This document shows, one piece after another, positions 43,501 through 50,371 of a stretch of DNA of 64,000 bases. Below the pieces are notes generated by a model, which was given only the letters and a program-made list of their open reading frames with translations, had not been told where the DNA came from and did not search any database. How positions within the stretch are numbered: position 1 is the stretch's first letter; the number at the start of each line of letters is the position of its first letter. The position numbers and the translations under genes were made by a program. The DNA comes from Peristeroidobacter agariperforans (GTDB taxonomy: Bacteria > Pseudomonadota > Gammaproteobacteria > Steroidobacterales > Steroidobacteraceae), in contig NZ_RYFW01000001.1 of NCBI RefSeq assembly GCF_004138335.1, positions 1,426,001-1,490,000 of the forward strand, given 5' to 3'.

Positions 43501-44006
43501 TGATGTACCCGAAGGTCTTCCTCGACTACATGAAGAACCGGCTCGACTATGGCCGTGTCAGCGTGTTGCCGACGCCGCTGTTCTTCTATGGCATGGAGCC
43601 GGGCGACGAAGTCACAGTCGACATCGAACGCGGCAAGTCCCTCATCGTTCGCTTCGTCGCTGTGAGCGACAGCCATGAAGATGGCACGCGCACGGTGTTC
43701 TTCGAGTTGAACGGTCAGCCGCGCTCCGTGAAGGTGCCCGATCGCAGCCAGGTCGCGCTGAAGCCGCCTCGTCGGAAGGCCGAGCCTGCCGATGCGAATC
43801 ACGTTGGCGCGCCGATGCCTGGGACGGTCGCTACCGTGGCTGTTCGGCAAGGAGACAAGGTGAAGCGCGGCGATGTGTTGTTGACGATCGAAGCGATGAA
43901 GATGGAAACGTCGGTTCGGTCGGATCGTGACGCGACGATTGCCGAGGTCGTTACCAAGCACGGGGAGACGGTCGACGCGAAGGATTTGCTGATCGTGCTG
44001 GCCTGA
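40560..44006 (+). CDS. pyc: Pyruvate carboxylase, single-chain
   Basis: This 1148-residue biotin enzyme carboxylates pyruvate to oxaloacetate (anaplerosis). The biotin carboxylase domain (residues 1-455) includes LLIANRGEIAIRV, GGGGRGMRI and EVNPRVQVEHTVTE. The carboxyltransferase barrel (about 540-1000) includes LLTDTTMRDAHQSLLATR and the Lys in GIKDMAGL. The C-terminal biotinyl domain has EAMKMET with Lys1114 modified. Single-chain form contrasts with the two-subunit enzymes of pseudomonads. The MPQKIKSLL start at 40560 gives the family N-terminus. A long palindromic element follows the stop. Confidence 0.96.
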   Translation: MPQKIKSLLIANRGEIAIRVMRAAAELGIRTVAIYSQEDRFSLHRMKADESYLVGAGKTPVETYLDIADIVRIAKAAQVDAIHPGYGFLSENPEFAEACATAGLIFIGPTPEIMRRLGNKVMARNLAVSAGVPVMPATPPLPRDDAETLRLAREVGFPVMLKASWGGGGRGMRIVESEKELPEMVATARREAKAAFGNDEVYLEKLVRRARHIEVQLLGDAHGNLVHLFERDCTVQRRNQKVIERAPATFFNAEQRRSLCEEALKIGRAVRYLNAGTVEFLQDADSGKFYFIEVNPRVQVEHTVTEAVTGIDIVRAQIRIAEGAKIGDADSGVPKQEDIRLNGYAMQCRVTTEDPENNFIPDYGRITAYRSPAGFGIRLDAGTAYSGAIITRSYDSLLVKVTAWSPTPAETIARMHRALWEFRVRGVVTNLRFLDQLILHPQFASAEYTTKFIDQTPELFRFPRKKDRASRLLNFIGDVVVNGNPEVKSRPKPQRLAPPKLPKVELPPPASGTKQKLDELGPEKFAQWMLEQKRVLLTDTTMRDAHQSLLATRFRTYDMKAIAPYYASLLPDLFSVECWGGATFDVAMRFLNECPWERLQEFRSSMPNLLLQMLLRSANAVGYTNYPDNVVKYFVKQAAQSGIDLFRVFDSLNWVENMRVAIDAVRESGALCEAAICYTGNLTDPRQTKYDLKYYLSMAHELKSAGAHILGIKDMAGLCQPRAAYTLVKALKEEVGLPVHFHTHDTSGIAAASVLAAVDAGADAVDGALDAMSGLTSQPNLGSIVEALRHSPRDPGLNPENLRVLSGYWEQVRHCYSAFESDLRSGASEVYVHGMPGGQFTNLREQARSLGIDDVRWPEVARAYAKVNEMFGDIVKVTPTSKVVGDMAIMMVTSNLTAEQVLDPDTEIAFPESVVSLFRGDLGQPYGGFPSALQEKVLKGVAPMTGRPGEVLAPIDLKKARDEAQGKTWREITDEEFASYLMYPKVFLDYMKNRLDYGRVSVLPTPLFFYGMEPGDEVTVDIERGKSLIVRFVAVSDSHEDGTRTVFFELNGQPRSVKVPDRSQVALKPPRRKAEPADANHVGAPMPGTVATVAVRQGDKVKRGDVLLTIEAMKMETSVRSDRDATIAEVVTKHGETVDAKDLLIVLA

Positions 44007-44070
44007 GCTTTCAAGAAGAGCGTTGGACGGTGGGAGAAGTGTCAGGCGCGAATGCGCAGCTGACCTTTCG

Positions 44071-44225
44071 GCGGCGTCGGGAGTGTCCTAGCTCTTTCCG
44101 GCAGCTTCGAACAGGAGGGACCTTGTCGGAGCAGTGCGCCCAGGAACGGGACCCAAGGAATCCGCGCGAAGCGCGAGTGACGCGGAGCACGGTGCCGGAA
44201 AGAGCTAGGACGCTCCCGGCGACGC
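44071..44225. repeat. 155-bp palindromic element with 33-bp inverted arms
   Basis: The left arm (44071-44103) and right arm (44193-44225) are inverted copies with only three mismatches in 33 bp. The inner 19 bp ending in CTAGCTCTTTCCGGCA (left) and starting TGCCGGAAAGAGCTAG (right) are identical. The 89-bp interior contains further short complementary pairs, such as TCCGCG with CGCGGA and CCTTG with CAAGG. It lies between the convergent pyruvate carboxylase and GGDEF-EAL genes. It could be a structured RNA, a bidirectional terminator or a non-autonomous repeat. No second copy is seen in this window. Confidence 0.8.
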
Positions 44226-44253
44226 GGACCACCCAGGCCTCTTAATTCCTAAA

Positions 44254-46332
44254 CTACCAAGCCCCGATCGAGTCAATCGACACCGGCGCCCCCACCGCAA
44301 ATCCCTGCACGAAATCCACGCCGATCTGCCGCAGCTTCTCCATCGCTTCCAGACTCTCGACCGACTCCGCCACCACCTTCTTCCCCATCACATGACCGAT
44401 GTCCGTGATCGATCGGACCATCTCATAATCGATCCGGTCCGCGACGATATTGCCGATGAAGAGCCCGTCGATCTTGAGATAGTCGACCGTCAGCGCCTTG
44501 AGGTACGCGAATGACGACACGCCGCTGCCGAAGTCATCGAGCGCAAACGCGCAGCCCAGCTCCCGCAAGCCGGCGATCAGTTGATTCGCTCGCGTGAGGT
44601 TGCCGATGGCGGCCGTTTCGGTGATCTCGAAGCCGATCCGCTCCGGTGGCACGCTCAGTTCGACGATCGACTGCCGGATGAACTCCTGCAGCTGAGGATC
44701 GCCCACCGAGTCGCCCGACAAGTTGATGAAGATGCGCGACACTCGCTCGATCTGCGAGCGATGCGTGGAGATCCATTGCAGAGCGGTCGTGATCACCCAT
44801 CGATCCAGGCGCAATGAAAGGTTGTAGCGTTCGACCGCCGGCAGAAACGCGCCGGGCGGCACGACGCGGCCCGACTCGTCTCGCATGCGAACCAGCAGTT
44901 CGTAGTTGCGCTTGGCTTGCCGGTCGCCCTGCAAGGGAACGATGGGCTGCGCTTCGAGAAAGAAACGGTTGTCGTTGAGCGCTCGCTTGACCCGCGCGAC
45001 CCACTGCATTTCGCCGTGACGTTGCGCGACCAACGAGTCGTCTTCCTCGTAGACGTGAATGCGATTGCGCCCCTGATCCTTGGCCGCGTAGCAGGCCGCA
45101 TCCGCCGCTTGCAGAACTTGCGTGACCCGTCGGAAGGTCGGCGTGACCGGCACGAGGCCAATACTCGCGCCCACCGAGAATGTGCTATTTCCCCACACAA
45201 ACGCGTGGTGCTCGACCGCCTTGAGCAGGCCGTTCGCGACCATGATGGCGTCGTCGACGCCGCAATCGTGCAAGAGCAGGCCGAACTCGTCGCCGCCCAG
45301 GCGCGCCAGTGTGTCATTGCTTCGAACGCGACCCTGCAGGACTTGCGCGAGCTGCCGGAGCAGCTCGTCGCCGGCGATGTGGCCGCAGGTGTCGTTGATG
45401 ATCTTGAACTGATCCAGATCCAGGTAGCAGACCGCGTGCTGCGCGCCCGACTGTACCGAGTCCAACGCTCGTTGCAGTCGCAGCTCGAACTCGCGCCGGT
45501 TGATCAGGCCCGAGAGCGCATCGTGACTGGCTTCATACGATAACTGCCGCGACAACTCGTGCGCTTCGGTGATATCGGTGAGCGTGCCTTCGTAGTAGAT
45601 GGCCTGACCATGTTCGTCACGCACCGCGCGAGAGTTCTCCAGCACGACGATCTTGCGGCCGTCCTTGCGCTTCAAGACCAGCTCGGCGTTGCGGATCTCG
45701 CCGGCGGCCGCCATGTTCCGCAGCCAGTTCTCCCGCTCCTCGGGATACATATAAAGGTCGCGCTCGATGTGCAGCTCCAGCAGCTCATCCTCGCTGGCAT
45801 AGCCGAGCAGGCGGACCAGCGCCGGGTTCGCCGCCATGAATTTGCCGTCCGGCGTGGTCTGGAACACGCCGGCGACGACGTTTTCATACAACTCGCGGTA
45901 GCGAGTCTCGGACGCCTTCAAGGCCAGCAGAGTGTGGGTGCGCTCGGTGGCGTAGCGCAGCGCCTTGTTCAGCAGTGTGCTGACCACCTGTTGTTTGATC
46001 AGGTAGTCGAGCGCCCCGCGCTCCACCGCCTCGATCCCCAGGTCCTCGTCGACCTGGCCGACCAGCACGATGATGGGCCGGTCGCCGGCCTTGGGCTGCA
46101 GGCGCAGGAATGTGGTCAGCCCCAGGCTGTCGGGCAGGTGCAGGTCGAGCAGGATGACATCGGCGCCCGGACCGATCTGGCCAGACGAGCCCGGGCGCAG
46201 TCGGCCCAGCCCCTCGGCCAGGGTGCGAGCCACCTCCAGTTCGAACGGCTGATCGCGGATCAGAGCCAGTTCCTCGCGGAACAGTTGCTCGTCCTCGGCG
46301 TTCGCATCGATGAGCAAGACGGTTGCAGGCAT
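44254..46332 (-). CDS. REC-PAS-GGDEF-EAL c-di-GMP signalling protein
   Basis: This 692-residue cytoplasmic protein has four domains. A receiver (1-130) carries VILLDLHLPDS with the phosphoacceptor Asp. A PAS domain (about 140-255) contains VFQTTPDGKFMAANPALVRLLGY. The GGDEF domain (about 265-420) has intact LARLGGDEF and an RxxD site (RSND) five residues before it. The EAL domain (about 435-692) has YELLVRM in place of EALLRW but keeps the catalytic Glu, DDFGSG and KIDG. It could both make and degrade c-di-GMP under control of a partner kinase. It is divergent from the FixL-like kinase gene across about 70 bp. Confidence 0.93.
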   Translation of the reverse strand: MPATVLLIDANAEDEQLFREELALIRDQPFELEVARTLAEGLGRLRPGSSGQIGPGADVILLDLHLPDSLGLTTFLRLQPKAGDRPIIVLVGQVDEDLGIEAVERGALDYLIKQQVVSTLLNKALRYATERTHTLLALKASETRYRELYENVVAGVFQTTPDGKFMAANPALVRLLGYASEDELLELHIERDLYMYPEERENWLRNMAAAGEIRNAELVLKRKDGRKIVVLENSRAVRDEHGQAIYYEGTLTDITEAHELSRQLSYEASHDALSGLINRREFELRLQRALDSVQSGAQHAVCYLDLDQFKIINDTCGHIAGDELLRQLAQVLQGRVRSNDTLARLGGDEFGLLLHDCGVDDAIMVANGLLKAVEHHAFVWGNSTFSVGASIGLVPVTPTFRRVTQVLQAADAACYAAKDQGRNRIHVYEEDDSLVAQRHGEMQWVARVKRALNDNRFFLEAQPIVPLQGDRQAKRNYELLVRMRDESGRVVPPGAFLPAVERYNLSLRLDRWVITTALQWISTHRSQIERVSRIFINLSGDSVGDPQLQEFIRQSIVELSVPPERIGFEITETAAIGNLTRANQLIAGLRELGCAFALDDFGSGVSSFAYLKALTVDYLKIDGLFIGNIVADRIDYEMVRSITDIGHVMGKKVVAESVESLEAMEKLRQIGVDFVQGFAVGAPVSIDSIGAW

Positions 46333-46403
46333 GCGGGCGGGGAGTATATCGCGGGCAGCACTACTTCCAGTGCTGCTGCCATGCGTGGTTAGATCGGAAC
46401 CCT

Positions 46404-47957
46404 ATGACGCTACTGCGAGTCGCCGAGCCCCAAGAAGAGCGCGCACACAGGCTGGAGCGTGAATTCCAGGCAGTGCTGGACGCCGCGGTCGATGCCGTAG
46501 TGCTGTTCGATCACGAGGGGCGCATCGAGCTGTTGAACCATGCCGGCGAGCGCATGTTCGGTTACAACGAGCAGGAGGTCATCGGGCTGAAGGTCAACAT
46601 CCTGCTGCCCGAGCCGTACCGCTCCCAGCACGACGACTACCTGCGTCATTACATCGAGGCCGGCGAGCCTCGCATCATCGGCATCGGTCGCGAGCTGCTC
46701 GCCAAGCGCCGGGACGGCAGCGAGTTCTCCGCCGAGCTGGCGGTCGGCCGCGTGCAGGGCACGGACCCGCCGCGCTTCGTCGGTTTCATTCGCGACATCA
46801 CCGTGCGCCGGAACGCCGAAGAAGCGCTCCGTCGCAGCGAGGCGCAGCTGACCATCGCGCAGGAGATCGCGAACCTCGGCAACTACGTCGTGCACGCCGA
46901 CGGCAAGTTCGAGGACTACTGGTCGCCGCACTTGTATCGGGTGTTGGGCCGGCGCTATGGCGAGCCTTACATCGGGGTGTACGAATATCTGGAGCCGATG
47001 GTTCATCCCGCCGATCGCGCGCGCTGGCAAGCGGCGCGCGACGAGCTGGAGACCAGCGCCCGCTCCATGGATATCGAGTATCGCGTCATCCATCCGGATG
47101 GGTCGCTGCGCTACGTGCACCACATTGCTCAAACAACACGGCGTCCGGACGGGCGGGTGTTGAGGCAAGTGGGCACGTTGCACGACATTACCGATCGTCG
47201 CCGCGCCGAAGACGAAGCGCGCCAGATGCAGGACCGAATCGCACACTTCGGGCGTATATCCACGATGGGCGAGATGGCAGCCGGTATCGCGCACGAAGTG
47301 AACCAACCGTTGACCGCAATAGCGACCTACGCGCAAGCCTGTCAGCGGCTGATTGCCGCCAACGACTTCTCGCAGGAAGAAGTGGAGGCGGCGCTCAATC
47401 ACATCGGCGCACAGGCATTGCGCGCCGGCGAAGTCATTCGCAGACTGCGCACGTTCGTGAAGAATCGGGAAGTGCGGCGAGAGTTGATAGAAGCGAATCG
47501 CTTGCTCGAGGACGTGGTGACGCTCGCGCAGACCGACGCGCGACACAACGGTGTGCGGCTCGTGCTCGAGCCCTCGCCGCTGTCTCCGCAAGTGCAGGCG
47601 GACGCGGTACAGATTCAACAGGTGGTCCTGAACCTGGTTCGCAACAGCATCGATGCGATGTTGACGGTGCCCGAAGTGCGCCGTGAGATTCTGTTGCGCA
47701 CCTCGGTGGACAGCGAAGGCGACGTCGAATTCATGGTGGCCGATCGCGGCACTGGCGTCGATCCGGCGGCGATGGCCGAGCTGTTCAATCCGTTCTTCAC
47801 CACCAAGCCCGGAGGTACCGGACTCGGCTTGTCGATCAGCCGATCCATTGTCCGGGCCCACGGCGGCAAGCTGTGGTGCAGCGCCAATCCCGGCGGCGGA
47901 GCGCGATTCTTTTTCACACTGCCGGCCGTGCCGGCGTCAGCAGGGAGTCAGCAATGA
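46404..47957 (+). CDS. fixL: FixL-like haem-PAS sensor histidine kinase
   Basis: This 517-residue soluble kinase has two PAS domains and a HisKA/HATPase core. The first PAS (residues 18-140) closely resembles the O2-sensing domain of FixL. PEPYRSQHDDYL holds His76, matching the FixL proximal haem ligand His200, and IIGIGR holds Arg96, matching Arg220. The position of FixL Arg206 is His82. A second PAS follows at about 150-265. The phosphoacceptor is His297 in AHEVNQPL. N, G1 and G2 boxes are LVRNSIDAM, DRGTGVDP and GTGLGLS. It probably senses oxygen and phosphorylates the FixJ-type regulator, whose ATG overlaps its stop. Confidence 0.9.
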   Translation: MTLLRVAEPQEERAHRLEREFQAVLDAAVDAVVLFDHEGRIELLNHAGERMFGYNEQEVIGLKVNILLPEPYRSQHDDYLRHYIEAGEPRIIGIGRELLAKRRDGSEFSAELAVGRVQGTDPPRFVGFIRDITVRRNAEEALRRSEAQLTIAQEIANLGNYVVHADGKFEDYWSPHLYRVLGRRYGEPYIGVYEYLEPMVHPADRARWQAARDELETSARSMDIEYRVIHPDGSLRYVHHIAQTTRRPDGRVLRQVGTLHDITDRRRAEDEARQMQDRIAHFGRISTMGEMAAGIAHEVNQPLTAIATYAQACQRLIAANDFSQEEVEAALNHIGAQALRAGEVIRRLRTFVKNREVRRELIEANRLLEDVVTLAQTDARHNGVRLVLEPSPLSPQVQADAVQIQQVVLNLVRNSIDAMLTVPEVRREILLRTSVDSEGDVEFMVADRGTGVDPAAMAELFNPFFTTKPGGTGLGLSISRSIVRAHGGKLWCSANPGGGARFFFTLPAVPASAGSQQ

Positions 47958-48583
47958 TGAGAGCGAGCGTCACCAACCAGCGGCCCACGATCTTCGTCGT
48001 CGACGATGACTCGGCGGTGCGCGACGCGCTGAAGCTGCTGCTTCGGTCGGTCGGGCAATCGGTCGAGACGTACGGCGCGGGCTCGGAATTCCTCGAGGCG
48101 TACAGCGAGGACCGCCCTGGTTGCCTGGTGCTCGACATTCGCATGCCGGGAATGTCGGGGCTGGAGCTGCAGCAGAAGCTGAACGAAAAACATTCGATAT
48201 TGCCGATCATTTTCATCACTGGACACGGCGATGTGCCGATGGCGGTGGAGGCCATGCAGGCCGGCGCGGTCGACTTCATCCAGAAGCCGTTCCGCGATCA
48301 GGACCTGATCGACCGCATCAACCAGGCGCTGGAGAAGGACACCAGCAATCGCGCCGCGCTCGGCGAGCGCAACGACATCCGTCGCCGATTAGAAACGCTG
48401 ACGCCTCGTGAGCGCGAAGTGCTCGATCTGGTCGTGCACGGTAAAGCGAACAAGGTGATCGCCGGCGACCTGAAGCTGAGTCAGCGCACCGTGGAAATCC
48501 ACCGCGCGCGCGTGATGGAGAAGATGCAGGCGTCCTCGCTCGCGCACCTGGTGCGCATGGTGCTGGAAGTCGGCCAGGTTTGA
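47954..48583 (+). CDS. fixJ: FixJ-family response regulator (REC-LuxR)
   Basis: This 209-residue regulator has a receiver domain with acidic pocket VVDDD, phosphoacceptor Asp61 (LDIRMPGMSG), Thr89 (FITGHGD) and Lys111 (IQKPF). A LuxR-type helix-turn-helix at about residues 140-200 contains LTPREREVLDLV and NKVIAGDLKLSQRTVEIHR. The ATG at 47954 overlaps the kinase stop (ATGA) and follows CAGGGAG. By analogy it activates genes for low-oxygen growth when phosphorylated by the haem kinase; no fixK or oxidase genes lie in the window. Confidence 0.94.
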   Translation: MMRASVTNQRPTIFVVDDDSAVRDALKLLLRSVGQSVETYGAGSEFLEAYSEDRPGCLVLDIRMPGMSGLELQQKLNEKHSILPIIFITGHGDVPMAVEAMQAGAVDFIQKPFRDQDLIDRINQALEKDTSNRAALGERNDIRRRLETLTPREREVLDLVVHGKANKVIAGDLKLSQRTVEIHRARVMEKMQASSLAHLVRMVLEVGQV

Positions 48584-48889
48584 GGGCGCGCATTCGCGCA
48601 TGTGGTGGATATGATTTTGCTGAACTGACGGTGGCTTGCGACAGGTCGACGACGCGCGTTGTCGACCCTAGAAAAAACCCTTAAAACCCTGCATGAAGCA
48701 GCGTTCAGCAACGCTGTCTTCCTTAAGTACAAGTGCGACTTTTTCACGGGTGGCGGTCGGCCAAGATAACGGCATGCGACCACGGCCCACAGGCGAGTCC
48801 ACCGCCCCCAATCCTCCCTTCGGCTCGGGCCTACTTTGTATGGTGGCCGTGGCCGCTTTCTTCTCAGCGCACACCGAACTTCTATTCTT
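48584..48889. other. 306-bp gap with two palindromes between fixJ and a lone receiver
   Basis: No gene is visible. A 24-bp palindrome (48644-48667), GGTCGACG...TGTCGACC around ACGCGCGT, is perfect but for one G-T pair. A second hairpin, CAGCGTT-CAGC-AACGCTG, lies at 48699-48716. Between them are AAAAAACCC and AAAACCC direct repeats. They could serve as the fixJ terminator region or operators for the downstream receiver gene. Confidence 0.5.
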
Positions 48890-49294
48890 GTGTCGTACCC
48901 CCGCCCCATCGTTGCAGTAATCGAAGCCGACGCAACGGACCGCCGAATGCTTTGTTCTATGTTGAGTAAGCTGAACGCGGATGTTCAGGACTACGACAGC
49001 GCTGAAAGCTATCTAGCGTCGCCGCTCGGAATTCGCGGCAGTTGTCTGATCACCGACATGGCCTTGCCCGGCATGTCGGGCCTGGACCTGCTGAAACGCC
49101 TGCGCGCGAATCACGCGTCCACGCCGGTTATTTTGCTGGGAGAAGATGCGGATGTGCGCGCCGCGGTGGCGGCCATGCGCGAGGGGGCGGTGGACTTCAT
49201 CGAGAAGACGCACGTGGACCTGTCCATCGTGCGTCGCGTCGCCTACCTGCTAGATCATTCGCAGCACGCCACCGATGCCACGGGCGTGCACTGA
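48890..49294 (+). CDS. Stand-alone degenerate receiver-domain protein
   Basis: This 134-residue protein is a FixJ-type receiver with no output domain. The phosphoacceptor Asp56 (ITDMALPGMSG) and the Lys106 are present, and the pocket has Glu12 and Asp14. The switch Thr/Ser is replaced by Gly84 (LLGEDAD aligns with FITGHGD), and the Pro after Lys by Thr107 (EKTH). It may not switch normally and could act as a phosphate sink or a regulator of the adjacent FixLJ pair. The start is taken as GTG 48890; readings from 48836 add an unrelated N-terminus. Confidence 0.8.
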   Translation: MSYPRPIVAVIEADATDRRMLCSMLSKLNADVQDYDSAESYLASPLGIRGSCLITDMALPGMSGLDLLKRLRANHASTPVILLGEDADVRAAVAAMREGAVDFIEKTHVDLSIVRRVAYLLDHSQHATDATGVH

Positions 49295-49299
49295 TCCGA

Positions 49300-50226
49300 C
49301 TACTGCAGCTCTACTCGCGGATCGAACGGCAACTCGCGTTGCATACGTTCGTATAGCTCGCGCGCCTCCGGCGTATCGGCAGGGGGCAATACGATCTTCA
49401 ACACTACGTATTGATCTCCCGGTGTCGCGCCCGGTAGTCCGCGGCCTTTGAGTCGCATGCGTTGTCCCGCTTTCGCATTCGCGGGAATGCGCAAGTCGAC
49501 CGGCCCTGCCAACGTCGGTGTCGGCACAGTCGCGCCGAGCGCCGCTTCCCACGGCGCCACCGGCAGCGTCAAAGTCACATCGCGGCCTTCGACTTGAAAC
49601 AACTTGTGCTTGCGGAAGCGCACTTCGAGATACAGATCTCCGGAAGGCCCGCCGCCGTGACCGGGACTGCCTTGACCGGCGAGGCGAATGCGCTGGCCTT
49701 CGACGATGCCTTGCGGGATCGTGATCTTGAGCGTGCGCGCCGCGCCTTGTCCGCTCTTCAGCTCGATGGTCTGCGTGCCGCCGCTGAAGGAATCCTCCAG
49801 ATCGATTTCGATCGCGGCGACTTGATCGTCGCCCGCCATCGCGAAACCCCGTCCGCCAGCGCCGCGCGCGCGAGCGCCGCCGCGGGCAGCACCGCCGAAC
49901 AGCGACGAGAAGAAATCGCTGAAGCCGCCTTCCTGGTCGCCGAACGCATTCGAGAACTCGAAGTTCTGGCCCCAATCCGGCGGCGGGCGGAATTCCTGGC
50001 CCTGGCGCCAGTTGCTGCCCAGCTGATCGTAAGCGGCGCGCTTCTGCGGATCCTTCAGGACCTCGTAAGCTTCCTGCACTTCTTTGAAGCGGGCCTCGGC
50101 ATCCTTTTCCTTGCTCACGTCGGGATGATATTTGCGCGCGAGCCGGCGATAGACGCGCTTGAGCTCGTCCTGGCCGACGTCGCGGGCGACGCCCATGATC
50201 TTGTAGTAATCCTTGTATTCAGGCAC
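49300..50226 (-). CDS. cbpA: CbpA-type J-domain co-chaperone
   Basis: This 308-residue type II J protein has a J domain (residues 1-70, DYYKIMGV then the HPD in RKYHPDVSKE), a Gly/Phe-rich region with RG repeats (about 80-130), and two C-terminal substrate-binding domains. It lacks the DnaJ zinc finger, as in E. coli CbpA. It stimulates DnaK and may bind curved DNA. The GTG start at 50226 (PEYKDYYKIMG) matches the CbpA N-terminus; a GTG 18 bp upstream is an alternative. A sigma-32-like promoter lies about 100 bp upstream. Confidence 0.92.
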   Translation of the reverse strand: MPEYKDYYKIMGVARDVGQDELKRVYRRLARKYHPDVSKEKDAEARFKEVQEAYEVLKDPQKRAAYDQLGSNWRQGQEFRPPPDWGQNFEFSNAFGDQEGGFSDFFSSLFGGAARGGARARGAGGRGFAMAGDDQVAAIEIDLEDSFSGGTQTIELKSGQGAARTLKITIPQGIVEGQRIRLAGQGSPGHGGGPSGDLYLEVRFRKHKLFQVEGRDVTLTLPVAPWEAALGATVPTPTLAGPVDLRIPANAKAGQRMRLKGRGLPGATPGDQYVVLKIVLPPADTPEARELYERMQRELPFDPRVELQ

Positions 50227-50329
50227 GGCGAAACTACACCTCACGCCCGATCAGTGTCGGGCCGTTGCAAGCGACCGATACTAATGCCGCCCATGGCAGG
50301 GGGCACGGATTGTCCGTGTATGGCGACGT

Positions 50330-50357
50330 AAATGGCGCTTGCAACCGCGCTTTCAAG
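50330..50357 (-). promoter_or_regulatory. Heat-shock (sigma-32-like) promoter of cbpA
   Basis: On the minus strand CTTGAAA (50357-50351) is followed after 13 bp by CGCCATTT (50337-50330). The sigma-32 consensus is CTTGAAA, 11-16 bp, CCCCATnT, so this matches in all but one position. It starts just after the stop codon of the upstream metallopeptidase gene and would give a leader of about 95 nt. Confidence 0.55.
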
Positions 50358-50371
50358 CGCGCCGGGTGAGG

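Noticed and set aside
44011-44232. 73-residue minus-strand frame over the palindromic element
   Set aside because: It is composed of the inverted-repeat DNA itself; the structure, not a protein, is the likely signal.
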